Counted from the stretch's first letter, positions 24,063 through 32,738 are shown. The stretch: 64,000 bases of DNA from Nocardioides alkalitolerans DSM 16699 (GCF_000426525.1 NZ_AUFN01000010.1:496001-560000), one strand, 5' to 3'. Made by a program: numbers and translations. The notes: generated by a model not told the origin, from the sequence alone.

Positions 24063-25772
24063 ATGACTGCGTCCGAGCCTGCTGCTCCCCCCGCCGAGCC
24101 CGACTCCACCACCTCCGCCCCGGGCGAGCTCAGCGGCCACGCCGGCGAGCTCGCCGTCGCGGTCGCGCGGGCCCACGGCGTCGAGACCATGTTCACGCTC
24201 TCGGGGGCGCACGTCTTCCCGATGTACGACGGGGCGGTCAAGGCCGACCCGCCGATGCGCCTCCTCGACGTACGCCACGAGCAGACCGCGGCGTTCGCCG
24301 CCGAGGCGACCGGCAAGCTGACCCGCACGCCCGGCCTGGCCGTCCTCACCGCCGGTCCCGGCGTCACCAACGGCATCAGCGCCATCGCGCAGGCCCAGTT
24401 CGCGGGCTCGCCGATGGTGGTCGTCGGCGGCCGCGCCCCGGCCAACCGCTGGGGCTCGGGCAGCCTGCAGGAGCTCGACCAGCCCCCGATCATCGCGCCC
24501 GTCGCGAAGGACGCCCGCACGCTCCACCTCGCCAGCGAGGTGCTGGGCGGCTTCGACGCGGCGTTCACCTCCGCCGGTTCGTCGCACCGCGGGCCGGTGT
24601 TCGTCGACGTGCCCATGGACGAGTTCTTCAACACCGCCAGTGGTCCCGCCCCCATGGGCGCCGGGCCCTCGCCGCTCTCCCCCGACGACGAGGCCGTGCG
24701 GTCCGTCGCGCAGCTGCTCGCCGAGGCTCAGCGCCCGGTGCTGGTGCTCGGCACCGACGTGTGGGCCGACCGTGCCGAGGTCGCCGCACTGCGGCTCGTC
24801 GAGGAGGCCGGCCTGCCGGCCATCACCAACGGCATGGGCCGCGGGGTCGTGCCCGGCGGCCACCCGCTGCTCGTCACGAAGGCGCGCGGCGCGGCCCTGG
24901 GCGGCGCCGACCTCGTCGTCGTGGTGGGCACCCCGCTCGACTTCCGCCTCGGGTACGGCGTCTTCGGCGGCAAGGAGGGCGCGACCCCGGCACGGGTCGT
25001 GCACGTGGCCGACTCCCCCGGCCAGGTCGCGGGCCACGCCGAGCTGACGGCCTCGATCTCGGGCGACCTCACACTGGTGCTCGACGGCCTGCTGGCCGCG
25101 CTGCAGCAGGCGCCCCGCAAGCCGGACTGGTCGCACTGGGTCTCGGGCCTGCAGGACACGGTGGCGAAGGCCGCCGCCCGCGACGCCGAGCTGCTCCGCG
25201 CCGAGGCCGACCCGATCCACCCGGCCCGCATCTACGGCGAGCTCGTGCCGCGCCTGGCGGAGGACGCGGTCGTGATCGGCGACGGCGGCGACTTCGTGTC
25301 GTTCGCGGGCAAGTATGTCGAGCCGAAGCGCCCCGGCGGCTGGCTCGACCCCGGTCCGTACGGCTGCCTCGGCGCCGGTCTCGGTGCCGCCATCGCGGCG
25401 CGGATCGCCCGGCCCTCGTCGCAGGTCGTCCTGCTCCTGGGCGACGGCGCCGCCGGGTTCTCGCTGATGGACGTCGACACCCTCGTGCGCCACGACCTGC
25501 CCGTCGTGATGGTCATGGGCAACAACTCGGCGTGGGGCCTGGAGAAGGGCCCGATGCAGATGCTCTACGGCTACGACGTGGTCGCCGACCTGGCGCCGCG
25601 CACGCCGTACGACCAGGTCGTCACCGCTCTCGGCGGCGGCGGCGAGACGGTCACCGACCCCCGGCAGATCGGGCCTGCGCTCGACCGGGCGTTCGCGTCC
25701 GGCATCCCCTACCTCGTCAACATCATCACGGACGTCGAGGCGGCCTACCCCCGCAACACCTTCGGCATCTGA
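24063..25772 (+). CDS. ilvG: thiamine-diphosphate enzyme, acetolactate synthase IlvG-like
   Basis: 569 residues with the three ThDP-enzyme domains. The N-terminal domain carries the activating glutamate in VRHEQTAAFAAEA (about 77-89); the central domain has GRAPANRWGSGSLQE-type and GTPLDFRLG motifs; the C-terminal domain has the ThDP/Mg motif GDGAAGFSLMDV...MGNN (about 461-489). The sequence follows M. tuberculosis IlvG (Rv1820) closely, including TLSGAHVFPMYDG. In known enzymes of this group pyruvate is condensed to acetolactate for valine/isoleucine synthesis, but no ilvN or ilvC is nearby, so another 2-keto acid decarboxylase or carboligase activity is possible. Confidence 0.82.
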   Translation: MTASEPAAPPAEPDSTTSAPGELSGHAGELAVAVARAHGVETMFTLSGAHVFPMYDGAVKADPPMRLLDVRHEQTAAFAAEATGKLTRTPGLAVLTAGPGVTNGISAIAQAQFAGSPMVVVGGRAPANRWGSGSLQELDQPPIIAPVAKDARTLHLASEVLGGFDAAFTSAGSSHRGPVFVDVPMDEFFNTASGPAPMGAGPSPLSPDDEAVRSVAQLLAEAQRPVLVLGTDVWADRAEVAALRLVEEAGLPAITNGMGRGVVPGGHPLLVTKARGAALGGADLVVVVGTPLDFRLGYGVFGGKEGATPARVVHVADSPGQVAGHAELTASISGDLTLVLDGLLAALQQAPRKPDWSHWVSGLQDTVAKAAARDAELLRAEADPIHPARIYGELVPRLAEDAVVIGDGGDFVSFAGKYVEPKRPGGWLDPGPYGCLGAGLGAAIAARIARPSSQVVLLLGDGAAGFSLMDVDTLVRHDLPVVMVMGNNSAWGLEKGPMQMLYGYDVVADLAPRTPYDQVVTALGGGGETVTDPRQIGPALDRAFASGIPYLVNIITDVEAAYPRNTFGI

Positions 25773-25773
25773 C

Positions 25774-26313
25774 GTGGCCGACGCACCTCCGGCGTCGGTG
25801 CTGCAGGGCGAGGTCGTCGTGCGCCGGGCGGCGCACGACGACTTCGCCCGCGTCGGGCAGCTGACCTTCGCCGCGTACCTCACCGACGGCTTCGTGGAGA
25901 CCGGGAACCCGTACGGCGCGCAGCTGCAGGACACCGCGGCCCGCGCGGCGGACGCCGAGGTCTGGGTCGCCGAGATCGAGGACCCGTCCGGCTCCTCGTC
26001 CCTGGTCGTGGGCTCGGTGACCTGGTGCCCGGTCGGCTCCTCGTGGCGGGAGGTCGCCCGCGACGACGAGGGCGAGTTCCGGATGCTCGCGGTCGACCCG
26101 TCGGGGCGGCGTCGCGGCGTCGCCCGCCGGCTGGTGGAGCAGTGCATCGAGCTGGCGAGGGAGGCCGACCTGGCGGGGGTGGCGCTGTCGTCGATGCCGA
26201 CGCAGACGTCGGCCCACCAGCTCTACCTCTCGCTCGGCTTCCACCGCGACCCCGCCGACGACTGGACACCCGTGCCCGGCGTCGACCTGTGGGGGTTCCG
26301 GCTGCGGTTCTAG
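25774..26313 (+). CDS. GNAT-family N-acetyltransferase
   Basis: 179 residues. A single GNAT fold: EFRMLAVDPSGRRRGVARRLVEQC (about 106-129) contains the acetyl-CoA pyrophosphate loop R/Q-x-x-G-x-A in the form RRRGVA, and SAHQLYLSLGFHRD (about 149-162) is motif B with the usual Y-x-x-x-G-F. The GTG start is 1 bp after the ilvG-like stop, so the two are co-transcribed. The acceptor is unknown; the close coupling to a ThDP enzyme may be fortuitous. It converges with the membrane protein ending at 26348. Confidence 0.8.
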   Translation: MADAPPASVLQGEVVVRRAAHDDFARVGQLTFAAYLTDGFVETGNPYGAQLQDTAARAADAEVWVAEIEDPSGSSSLVVGSVTWCPVGSSWREVARDDEGEFRMLAVDPSGRRRGVARRLVEQCIELAREADLAGVALSSMPTQTSAHQLYLSLGFHRDPADDWTPVPGVDLWGFRLRF

Positions 26314-26347
26314 CCGACCGTCGACCAGCCGGACGCCCGCAGGAGCG

Positions 26348-27553
26348 TCAGCCGATGACCTCGACGTCGATCGTGCCGACGTCGTAGGCCCGGCCGTCCT
26401 TCTCGTAGGTCACCGTGAGGACGGTCGTGCCGAGCTCGACGGCGTGCCACATCGCCACGCGGTCGTTCTCGACGACCTCGATGGACGAGCCGTCGAGAGT
26501 GCCCCCGAGGAGGACGTAGAGGTCCGAGAACCCGTTCTCCGCGGCCTCGTCGTACTCCTCGGTGCCCTCCACGAGCTGCTTCTGGCCGGTGACGATGATC
26601 GAGTCACCGAGCTCGACCTGGATCGTCGTGCCGCGACGGATCTCTTCGTCCGAGATCATCGTGCCGTTGTCGGGACGCGAGTAGGTCGCATCGACGGAGA
26701 TCTCGTCGGCCGGGGTCTGCGGCGGGGCCGCGGCGTAGATGGTCACCTCCGTGCCCCGCGGAAGAACGGAGCCCGGGACCGGTGACAGCCCCTGGACGCT
26801 GCCCTCCTGGGCGGGCGGCACGTCGACCTCCTCGATCCGCGGGACGAGCCCCGCGTCGACGAGGAGGTCGGCGTACTCCGTGGCGTCCCTCAGCTCGAGC
26901 ACCGAGCGCAGCGGGTCCGGGTCGTCGAACTGGCCGGGGACCACCGTCGTCTCGGGGCCGAGCACCCGTACGCCCGCCAGGAGCTCGTCCAGCTGGTCGC
27001 GGGCTGCCGTCTCGGGCGTCAGCGACGACGAGAGGATGATCGTCGTGCCGTCGGTCGTCGAGGTGAGCTCCACCCGGCACGGTTGGCTGATCCCCCACTC
27101 CGCGTCGGTCTCGGGGCAGACGATGCCGGTGCTCTCGAACTCCCGTCCGTCGAGGACGACGATCTCAGTCGGGGGTGCGCTCTCCGGTGGGTAGTAGCCC
27201 CAGGACGCCTTGAGCTCGACACTGGATATTCCGCTGCGGTAGCCCACCAACGCCAGACAGATCGGGCCCAACGGGCGTACCACCGTGTCCTCCGCCGGAG
27301 TCCCGCACTGGACCCCATCCCGGCTCCAGGTCTCGGGAACGGTGACCGCCAGGTCGCGGTAGCCCACGAGCGTCATGCCCTCCGGCACGTCCATGGTGTC
27401 CTGGACCAGGCGGATCGCCTGCTCCCCCGGCGACGCCTCGTGCAGGCCGGTGCCACCCGGAACGACCGCGGACACCCCCGCCACGGCGACACCTGCCACC
27501 AGCACGATGCCGAGCCCCACGAGGCTGCGACGCGAGCGCCGTACCGACCTCAC
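26348..27553 (-). CDS. membrane-anchored extracellular protein with PASTA-like region, paralogue 2
   Basis: 401 residues. A basic N-terminus and one membrane segment (about 10-30), the rest extracellular. Middle region: LVGYRDLAVTVPETWS and LLAGVRVLGPET. C-terminal region: AGLVPRIEEVDVP followed by GLSPVPGSVLPRGTEVTI, which has the look of a PASTA repeat, and a final beta domain ending TVTYEKDGRAYDVGTIDVEV. It is a paralogue of the protein encoded immediately upstream. The GTG overlaps that gene's stop (GTGA). Cysteine pairs in the middle (CGTP, CLAL, CPET, CRVE) suggest disulfides outside the cell. Possible part of a sigma-factor signalling set; no binding partner known. Confidence 0.65.
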   Translation of the reverse strand: MRSVRRSRRSLVGLGIVLVAGVAVAGVSAVVPGGTGLHEASPGEQAIRLVQDTMDVPEGMTLVGYRDLAVTVPETWSRDGVQCGTPAEDTVVRPLGPICLALVGYRSGISSVELKASWGYYPPESAPPTEIVVLDGREFESTGIVCPETDAEWGISQPCRVELTSTTDGTTIILSSSLTPETAARDQLDELLAGVRVLGPETTVVPGQFDDPDPLRSVLELRDATEYADLLVDAGLVPRIEEVDVPPAQEGSVQGLSPVPGSVLPRGTEVTIYAAAPPQTPADEISVDATYSRPDNGTMISDEEIRRGTTIQVELGDSIIVTGQKQLVEGTEEYDEAAENGFSDLYVLLGGTLDGSSIEVVENDRVAMWHAVELGTTVLTVTYEKDGRAYDVGTIDVEVIG

Positions 27554-29037
27554 CCGACGACCTCCACCCGCAGCGTGCCGACGACCGACGAGTAGCCACC
27601 CACCTCGCGCGTCACGGTGATCGTGGAGGTGCCCCGGGCGACGGCCCGCCAGGTGGCGACACGAGCGTCGTCGACCCCGCGCACGGCGCTGCCGTCGACC
27701 TCGCCACCGAGGTTGGCCCGCGCGTAGCCGCGGACGTCGTACCCGCTCACCGCGACCGTCCCGCCGACGCGCACGCGCACCGTCGCGCCGGCCCTCAGAG
27801 CGGCGTCGTCGACCGTGGCCGATCCGCCGTCCGGGCGGGCGTAGGTGGCCTCGGTCCGTACTGCCTCCGCTGGCGTGGTGGGGGCGGCCGCGACCCGCAG
27901 CACCACCTCGGTGCCGCGCGGCAGGACGGCCCCGGGGGCGGGAACGGTGCCGATCAGCTCGCCCCCGGCGGCCGGCACCGCGCGCTCCTCCACGACGCGG
28001 GGCACGAGTCCGGCGGCCCGGAGCTGCGCGACGTACGACGTCGCGCCGACGCTCGGGCTGTAGCCCCCGCGGGGCATGGGCGCGCCCTCAGCCAGAGCCG
28101 CCGCCTCCCCCTCGGCGAGGTAGCCGGAGTAGAGATCGACCGAGCCCTCCGCCGAGTCCTGGAGGGACTCGGGACGCGCGACATCGCCACCCGACGCCCC
28201 CGTCAGCCCGAGGACCGGCGCCCCGGGGCCCACCGGCACCGCCGTCAGGTCGTCGTCGAGCACCCGCACGCCGTCGAGCAGGTCCTCCAGCTCACGACGC
28301 GCCTCGGCCGGCTCTGCGGACGACCGCAGCCGCAGCGTCACTCCACGGTCGAGCGCCGTCACGCTGACCTCGCACGTCGCCGTCGCGACGGCGCTCCCGT
28401 CGTCGGCGCAGAGCACCCCGGTGGTCGCGAACTCGGCCCCGTCGAGCGTGACGCGGTCGGACGGAAGACCCGACAGCGCATCGTCGGCTGCCGGGTCCCC
28501 CGCGAGCTCCTCGACATCCTCGTCCCCGGGATCGAGCGTCGCGACGGTCGAACGGGACGAGAGGACGTTCACGCTCGCCCGGCACACGTCACCACCGTCG
28601 CTGAGCGCCACGACCGCGTCAGGGGTCCCGCACCCGGTCGGCACGTCGCGGCTCCACCCCTGCGGCACCGCGACCGCCAGGCCGTCGAACCCGACGAGCT
28701 CCGTGTCGGCCGGCAGGTCGAGCGACGCGGCGACCTCCGCCTCGCGCTGCAGGCTGTCCTCCGCGGCCGCCGCCACCTGCGGCGGCAGGTCGCCGTACGG
28801 ACCGAGCGCGAGCGCGGGGTCGCGCAGCGGGTCGTCACCGCCCGGAAGCCCCAGCGCCGTCGTCACCCCGACGGCGAGCGCCACCGACGCGACGGCACCG
28901 GCGAAGACGCGGCGCTGGCGCGTGCGCCGTACGCGTCGCGCGCCCTCCCAGAGGGCGTCGTACGGCGCGGGGCCCACCTCCACGGCGTCGCCGCTGCCCT
29001 CCAGCAGCGCGGCCAGGCGGGACTCGTCGGACGTCAT
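27550..29037 (-). CDS. membrane-anchored protein following ECF sigma factor, PASTA-like, paralogue 1 (candidate anti-sigma factor)
   Basis: 495 residues. Cytoplasmic N-terminus of about 45 residues beginning MTSDESRLAALLEG, one membrane segment (about 46-65), then an extracellular region built like the 401-residue paralogue: LVGFDGLAVAVPQGWSRD, LLDGVRVLDDDL, GLVPRVVEERAVP with a PASTA-like GTVPAPGAVLPRGTEVVL, and a final beta domain. The ATG overlaps the sigma factor stop by 4 bp. Position after an ECF sigma factor and a single-pass topology fit a membrane anti-sigma factor, but no zinc-binding HxxxCxxC motif is present. It has a longer cytoplasmic part than its paralogue. Confidence 0.68.
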   Translation of the reverse strand: MTSDESRLAALLEGSGDAVEVGPAPYDALWEGARRVRRTRQRRVFAGAVASVALAVGVTTALGLPGGDDPLRDPALALGPYGDLPPQVAAAAEDSLQREAEVAASLDLPADTELVGFDGLAVAVPQGWSRDVPTGCGTPDAVVALSDGGDVCRASVNVLSSRSTVATLDPGDEDVEELAGDPAADDALSGLPSDRVTLDGAEFATTGVLCADDGSAVATATCEVSVTALDRGVTLRLRSSAEPAEARRELEDLLDGVRVLDDDLTAVPVGPGAPVLGLTGASGGDVARPESLQDSAEGSVDLYSGYLAEGEAAALAEGAPMPRGGYSPSVGATSYVAQLRAAGLVPRVVEERAVPAAGGELIGTVPAPGAVLPRGTEVVLRVAAAPTTPAEAVRTEATYARPDGGSATVDDAALRAGATVRVRVGGTVAVSGYDVRGYARANLGGEVDGSAVRGVDDARVATWRAVARGTSTITVTREVGGYSSVVGTLRVEVVG

Positions 29038-29573
29038 CGGGCACCTCGGAGGTCGGTCAGGGAAGGATCGGAGGCGAGCACCTTGAGCGCGCGCGAGAGG
29101 CGGCTCTTCACGGTGCCCGCGGGCACGCCCAGGGCGACGGCGGTCTGCTGCTCGCTCAGGTGGGCGTAGTAGCGCAGGACGACGACCGCGCGCTGGTCGG
29201 CGGAGAGCTTCTCGAGCGCGCGGGTGACGGCGTCGCGGTCGTCGACGCCGGCCTCGTGGCCCGCGTCGACGCCCGAGCCGCCGGGCGGCTCCGGAAGCTG
29301 GTCGGTGGGCCGCTCGCCGTGCCACCGGCGACGACGGGAGGACACGAAGGTGTTGACCAGCACGCGGTGCACGTAGGCGTCGCGGTCGTCGGCCGCCCGC
29401 ACCCGTCGCCACGCCACCAGGCAGCGCACGAGGGCCGTCTGCACGACGTCCTCCGCCTCGGTCGGCGTGCACCCCAGCAGCACCGCAGCCCGCACGAGCC
29501 GCGGCCAGTGCGTCGCGACGTACTCGTCGAACTCCCGACTGTCGCGGTCGCGTCGTCCCCCGACGGCGCCCAT
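29034..29573 (-). CDS. ECF sigma factor, SigE family
   Basis: 179 residues. Region 2: EFDEYVATHWPRLVRAAVLLGC then EAEDVVQTALVRCLVAWRRV; region 4: LSEQQTAVALGVPAGTVKSRLSRAL with a clear helix-turn-helix. The C-x-x-x-EAEDVVQ layout and the RVLVNTFVSSRRRRWHGERPTD linker are typical of the SigE-type subfamily of Streptomyces and Nocardioides. The ATG at 29573 follows GGGGGAGGTCGGG, an ideal ribosome-binding site; the upstream reading to 30002 is rejected. It heads a three-gene operon with the two paralogous membrane proteins, which probably regulate it or are its targets. Confidence 0.86.
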   Translation of the reverse strand: MGAVGGRRDRDSREFDEYVATHWPRLVRAAVLLGCTPTEAEDVVQTALVRCLVAWRRVRAADDRDAYVHRVLVNTFVSSRRRRWHGERPTDQLPEPPGGSGVDAGHEAGVDDRDAVTRALEKLSADQRAVVVLRYYAHLSEQQTAVALGVPAGTVKSRLSRALKVLASDPSLTDLRGAR

Positions 29574-29748
29574 CCCGACCTCCCCCGGATCCTCCGACCG
29601 TGCCCGTCCATCTCGTCGTCGAGACGGACGCGGGACCAGCGTCCCTGGTTCCGGCGACGGATGTGGCGAGTCGGGAAGATCGGTGCCGACCGACCGGCCG
29701 GTGGTCTCCGCCGCGGTCGTCGTCACGGCGCCCCCGTCGGCGCGCCGC

Positions 29749-29790
29749 GGTCGGTGGTGACCGCCCACCCCCGTGGGACGGTCACCACCG
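29749..29790. repeat. imperfect palindrome upstream of the ECF sigma operon
   Basis: Left part CGGTGGTGACCGCCCAC (29752-29768), 4-nt loop CCCC, right part GTGGGACGGTCACCACCG (29773-29790). The pairing is complete apart from one bulged base. The core GGTGGTGACC/GGTCACCACC resembles other intergenic palindromes of this window. It has no adjacent T-run and lies about 180 bp before the sigma factor start. Confidence 0.65.
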
Positions 29791-30000
29791 GCTCCGACCG
29801 GGCCGGGCACCCAGGGGTCCGACCCCACGGGGTACGGCGAGCGCGCGCGGCGTCGTACGTGCCGTCCACGGCGTCCCCCTCGGGCGCGGCCCCCGCCCGG
29901 CGCGGGTGCTTCATCCCTCAGACGCGGTGGGCCCCGGAACCGGTTCCACGGATCCGGATCTTCCTCGGGCGGGTCCGCGGGCCCGCCCCACCGACGCAGC

Positions 30001-30037
30001 ACACCGGCCCGCCCCCGGGGAGGGGACGGGCCGGTGT
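30001..30037 (-). terminator. hairpin terminator of the Fn3-domain gene
   Basis: Stem ACACCGGCCCG (30001-30011) with CGGGCCGGTGT (30027-30037), an 11-bp perfect stem and 15-nt loop, 36 bp after the stop codon. There is no T-run, as is usual for actinobacterial terminators. Confidence 0.65.
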
Positions 30038-30072
30038 GGTCGTGCGATGTGGATCGTGCGGGATGGATCAGG

Positions 30073-31533
30073 TCAGCGCAGGGTCACCTTGCGCACGGCC
30101 GAGCCCGCCGAGTTGCCCCGGGCGTTCGTGGCGTAGACGCGGATGTAGTGGTTGCCGGCCGCCAGGTTGCGGAACGTCAGCGTGCGGGCGGTCGCGGGCA
30201 CCGCGACGTACCGGTTGTTGACCTGCACCACGTAGCCGGTGATGGCCGCGCCGCCGTTGCTGGTGGGCGGGGTCCACGACACGGTGATGTTGCGGCCCTT
30301 GACGACCGCGCCCGGCAGGGCCGGGGCGGACGGCACGGTGGCGACGGTCGCGGTGCGCGCCGGGCTGGGGGCGGAGTTGCCGGCCGCGTTGGTCGCGTAG
30401 ATGACGAAGGTGGTCACGCCCGCCGGCTGCTTCTGCAGCGGGAGGCGGGTCTGGCTGGCCGGGACCGCGCGGTAGGTCGAGGTGCCGTTCCAGGTGGACT
30501 TCACGACGTAGCCGGTGACGGGCGAGCTGCCGGTGGCGGTCACGGGGTTCCAGGCCACCGTGATCTTGTTGCCGTCGACGCTCGTGTAGGGACGGGCCGG
30601 GGCGGCCGGCACGGCGCCGTTGCAGATGGTGCGGCTGCCGATGTAGTCGTCGGGCTCGGCCTGGCCGGCGACGACCGTCTGCTCGCCCCAGAAGACCGGG
30701 AGGCCCTGCTGGCCCACGCCGGAGAAGTCGAAGGTGACCGGGGTGGCCCAGTCGCCCTCGACGGGAGCGCGGGAGGCCGTCACGCCCTCGAGCGAGGCGT
30801 TGCCCTCGGCGTCGCGGTAGAACATCTCCCAGATGTCGACCGAGGCGCCGCGGGCGCGCTCGAACGTGATGCGGCAGTCGTTGACCGTGACCTTGGAGCC
30901 CGCGCGGCCCTGGCCGACGGCGCACTCGAACGTGTCGAACGAGGTGCCTGCGGAGGCGCTCAGGTCGTCGGGGTGCTGGGCCGCGAGGTAGACGTAGGGG
31001 TGCGTCGCCGTGGCGCGGACCGTCGCGCCGCTGCGGAGCACGCCGGCGACCTCGCTCGCGCCGGCGAACAGCGAGTACTCGACCGCGTAGGGCTGGACGT
31101 TGGTGAACGTGTAGTTGCAGCCCTCGGCGCTGACGTCGATGAGCTCGTCGTCCTTGAGGGTGTCGAAGCGGGAGACGAGGCGCCCGCCCTCGGTGTACTC
31201 CCACCCGGCGCTCGCGGGGTCGAGCGTGTAGCCGCTCTCGGCCACGGCCTTGATGGTGATCTCGCGGAACCCGAACTGGTTCACGCCCGGCAGGTCGACC
31301 GTGCCGGTGAGGGCGCGGTTGCCGCCGTCGACGTAGCGCACGCCCGGGACCGTCGGGATCTGCACGGTGTCCCAGTCGACGTACGTCGGGAGGTCGGCCT
31401 CGACGACCGTCGCGGCGCTCGCCGCGGGCGCGAGCCCGAAGGTGGCCGCGACGGTGACGAGACCGACGGCGGCGGAGACGAGGGCGGTGGTACGACGCCC
31501 GCCGGCGTCGTGGGTGGTGGGGCGGTGGCGCAT
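30073..31533 (-). CDS. secreted protein with two C-terminal fibronectin type III domains
   Basis: 486 residues. A signal peptide at about 1-40 (basic RR then LVSAAVGLVTVAATFGLAPAASA). The N-terminal 250 residues form a domain I cannot name, with two or three cysteines likely in disulfides (EGCNYTF, FECAVGQ, NDCRITF). Two Fn3 domains follow (about 305-390 and 400-486), each with the P-x-x-P...W-x-x-P...GYVV pattern. Probably a surface or matrix protein that binds polysaccharide or other proteins. ATG at 31533 with GAGAAGGA upstream. The gene is monocistronic, with a terminator at 30001. Confidence 0.75.
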   Translation of the reverse strand: MRHRPTTHDAGGRRTTALVSAAVGLVTVAATFGLAPAASAATVVEADLPTYVDWDTVQIPTVPGVRYVDGGNRALTGTVDLPGVNQFGFREITIKAVAESGYTLDPASAGWEYTEGGRLVSRFDTLKDDELIDVSAEGCNYTFTNVQPYAVEYSLFAGASEVAGVLRSGATVRATATHPYVYLAAQHPDDLSASAGTSFDTFECAVGQGRAGSKVTVNDCRITFERARGASVDIWEMFYRDAEGNASLEGVTASRAPVEGDWATPVTFDFSGVGQQGLPVFWGEQTVVAGQAEPDDYIGSRTICNGAVPAAPARPYTSVDGNKITVAWNPVTATGSSPVTGYVVKSTWNGTSTYRAVPASQTRLPLQKQPAGVTTFVIYATNAAGNSAPSPARTATVATVPSAPALPGAVVKGRNITVSWTPPTSNGGAAITGYVVQVNNRYVAVPATARTLTFRNLAAGNHYIRVYATNARGNSAGSAVRKVTLR

Positions 31534-31640
31534 GGCGTCGGTGTCCTTCTCGGGTGCCGTCTCCGGCGAACGGTGGGGCGTGTCGATCGTGAGGTCGGCT
31601 CGACGCGCCCGCAGTTGAGGAGAACCCGGGACAAGAAGTT

Positions 31641-31656
31641 CCGGCCGCCCGGCCGG
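31641..31656 (-). terminator. small hairpin after the thioesterase gene
   Basis: CCGGCC and GGCCGG pair around a 4-nt loop on the minus strand, followed by AACTTCTTGT, 13 bp after the thioesterase stop. Short but well placed. Confidence 0.4.
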
Positions 31657-31668
31657 ACTGGTCCAGTG

Positions 31669-32094
31669 TCAGAGACGGCCCATGAACCGCTCGGCGTCGA
31701 CGACCACCCGGGTGACCTCGCCGGTGGCCACGACCTTGCCGAGCCCGTCGGCGTCGCCGCTCCTCTCCGCGGGCACGACGTTGCGCACCGCCACGGAGAA
31801 CCGGACGAGCCGCCCGTCGACGTACGCCTGGCTGGCGTGCACCTCGACGGAACCGCCGACGGGGGTGGGCGCCCGGTGCTCGAGCTCGACCCGGGTGCCG
31901 ACGCTGGTCGCACCGTCGGCCATGCCCGGCGCGAGCGCGGCGACCGTCGCGGCCTCGCACCAGGCGAGCAGCCGGGGCGTGGCCAGCACGGGGAGGCTGC
32001 CCGAGCCCAGGGCGGCGGCGGTGTCGTCCCGGCCGACGTCGAAACGTAGGCGGGCCTCGACGGCCGGCGCCCCTGCGTCCTCGGAGGGAGTCAT
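31669..32094 (-). CDS. hotdog-fold acyl-CoA thioesterase, FlK-like
   Basis: 141 residues of a single hotdog domain. T39, E47 and H73 reproduce the catalytic triad spacing of fluoroacetyl-CoA thioesterase FlK (Thr-x7-Glu-x25-His), in LATPRLLAWCEAA and VELEHRAPTPVG. It should hydrolyse a short or specialised acyl-CoA; the FlK residues that select fluoroacetate cannot be judged. Start ATG 32094; the gene follows tetR by 20 bp and is in the same transcript. Because the divergent operon encodes an acyl-CoA ligase, the thioesterase may release CoA from a dead-end intermediate. Confidence 0.75.
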   Translation of the reverse strand: MTPSEDAGAPAVEARLRFDVGRDDTAAALGSGSLPVLATPRLLAWCEAATVAALAPGMADGATSVGTRVELEHRAPTPVGGSVEVHASQAYVDGRLVRFSVAVRNVVPAERSGDADGLGKVVATGEVTRVVVDAERFMGRL

Positions 32095-32114
32095 GCCCCC
32101 ATCCTGCCCGGCGC

Positions 32115-32738
32115 TCAGGCGGAGGGCTCGAGCAGGTGCGGCAGCAGGTCGCGCACGTGCACGCCCAGGTCGACGAGGGCCTCGGCCCGGTCCGTCAGGT
32201 GGCCCAGGAGCGCCTGCTGGAAGAGGCCGTCGAGCAGGGCGTAGGCCGCCGCCGACGGGACGCGGACGGCCCGGCCGACCAGCTCGGCGTAGCGGGTGAG
32301 CACGCGCCAGATCATCTGCTCGAGGGTCGCGTCGATCGTGAGGACGGCCTCGCGCAGCTCGACCTCGAACATGCTCTGCGCCCGCAGGTCGTACCAGAGG
32401 CGGTGCATGGGCGCCTCGTCGACGATCGTCTCGACGAGCTTGTCGACGAACCCGTCGGCGAGCTCGTCGGCCCCGGTCGCGGTGGCGACCACGTCGTCGT
32501 ACCGGGTGACGCACTGGGCCTTGTAGTGGCGCAGGCCGGTGACGATCAGGTCGTGCTTGTCGCGGAAGTAGTAGTGGACGACGCCGTGGGTGAACTCCGA
32601 GTTGTGCGCGATCTCGCGGAGGCTCGTGCGGGCGTAGCCGAGCTCGCCCAGGGTGCGCAGCGCCGACTCGGCGAGCTGGATGCGGCGGGCGTCATTCTTC
32701 TCGGCGACGGTCCGTCGCGTCGTCGTGGTCCCGGCCAT
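32115..32738 (-). CDS. TetR-family transcriptional regulator
   Basis: 207 residues. The N-terminal helix-turn-helix (about 18-62) reads RIQLAESALRTLGELGYARTSLREIAHNSEFTHGVVHYYF in overlapping parts, the standard TetR DNA-binding domain. The C-terminal ligand domain is helical (PMHRLWYDLRAQSMFE). An ATG at 32738 follows GGAGGGCGC. It is divergent from an SDR/reductase/ligase operon, with inverted repeats between them (32859-32893) that are the likely operator. In such layouts the ligand is usually an acyl-CoA or acid made or used by the operon. Confidence 0.88.
   Translation of the reverse strand: MAGTTTTRRTVAEKNDARRIQLAESALRTLGELGYARTSLREIAHNSEFTHGVVHYYFRDKHDLIVTGLRHYKAQCVTRYDDVVATATGADELADGFVDKLVETIVDEAPMHRLWYDLRAQSMFEVELREAVLTIDATLEQMIWRVLTRYAELVGRAVRVPSAAAYALLDGLFQQALLGHLTDRAEALVDLGVHVRDLLPHLLEPSA

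Larger units (their letters stand above)
29574..30072. other. 499-bp intergenic region with a palindrome and a terminator
   Basis: Upstream of the ECF sigma operon and downstream of the Fn3 protein, both on the minus strand. It contains an imperfect palindrome at 29749-29790 and a terminator hairpin at 30001-30037. No ORF here has coding character. The sigma operon promoter should lie within about 100 bp of 29573; no known sigma consensus is obvious to me. Confidence 0.6.

Noticed and set aside
26348..29573. Toxin-antitoxin or phage-defence system at the sigma factor operon
   Set aside because: The genes have the length and domains of a sigma factor and two membrane proteins; no nuclease, protease or other effector is present.
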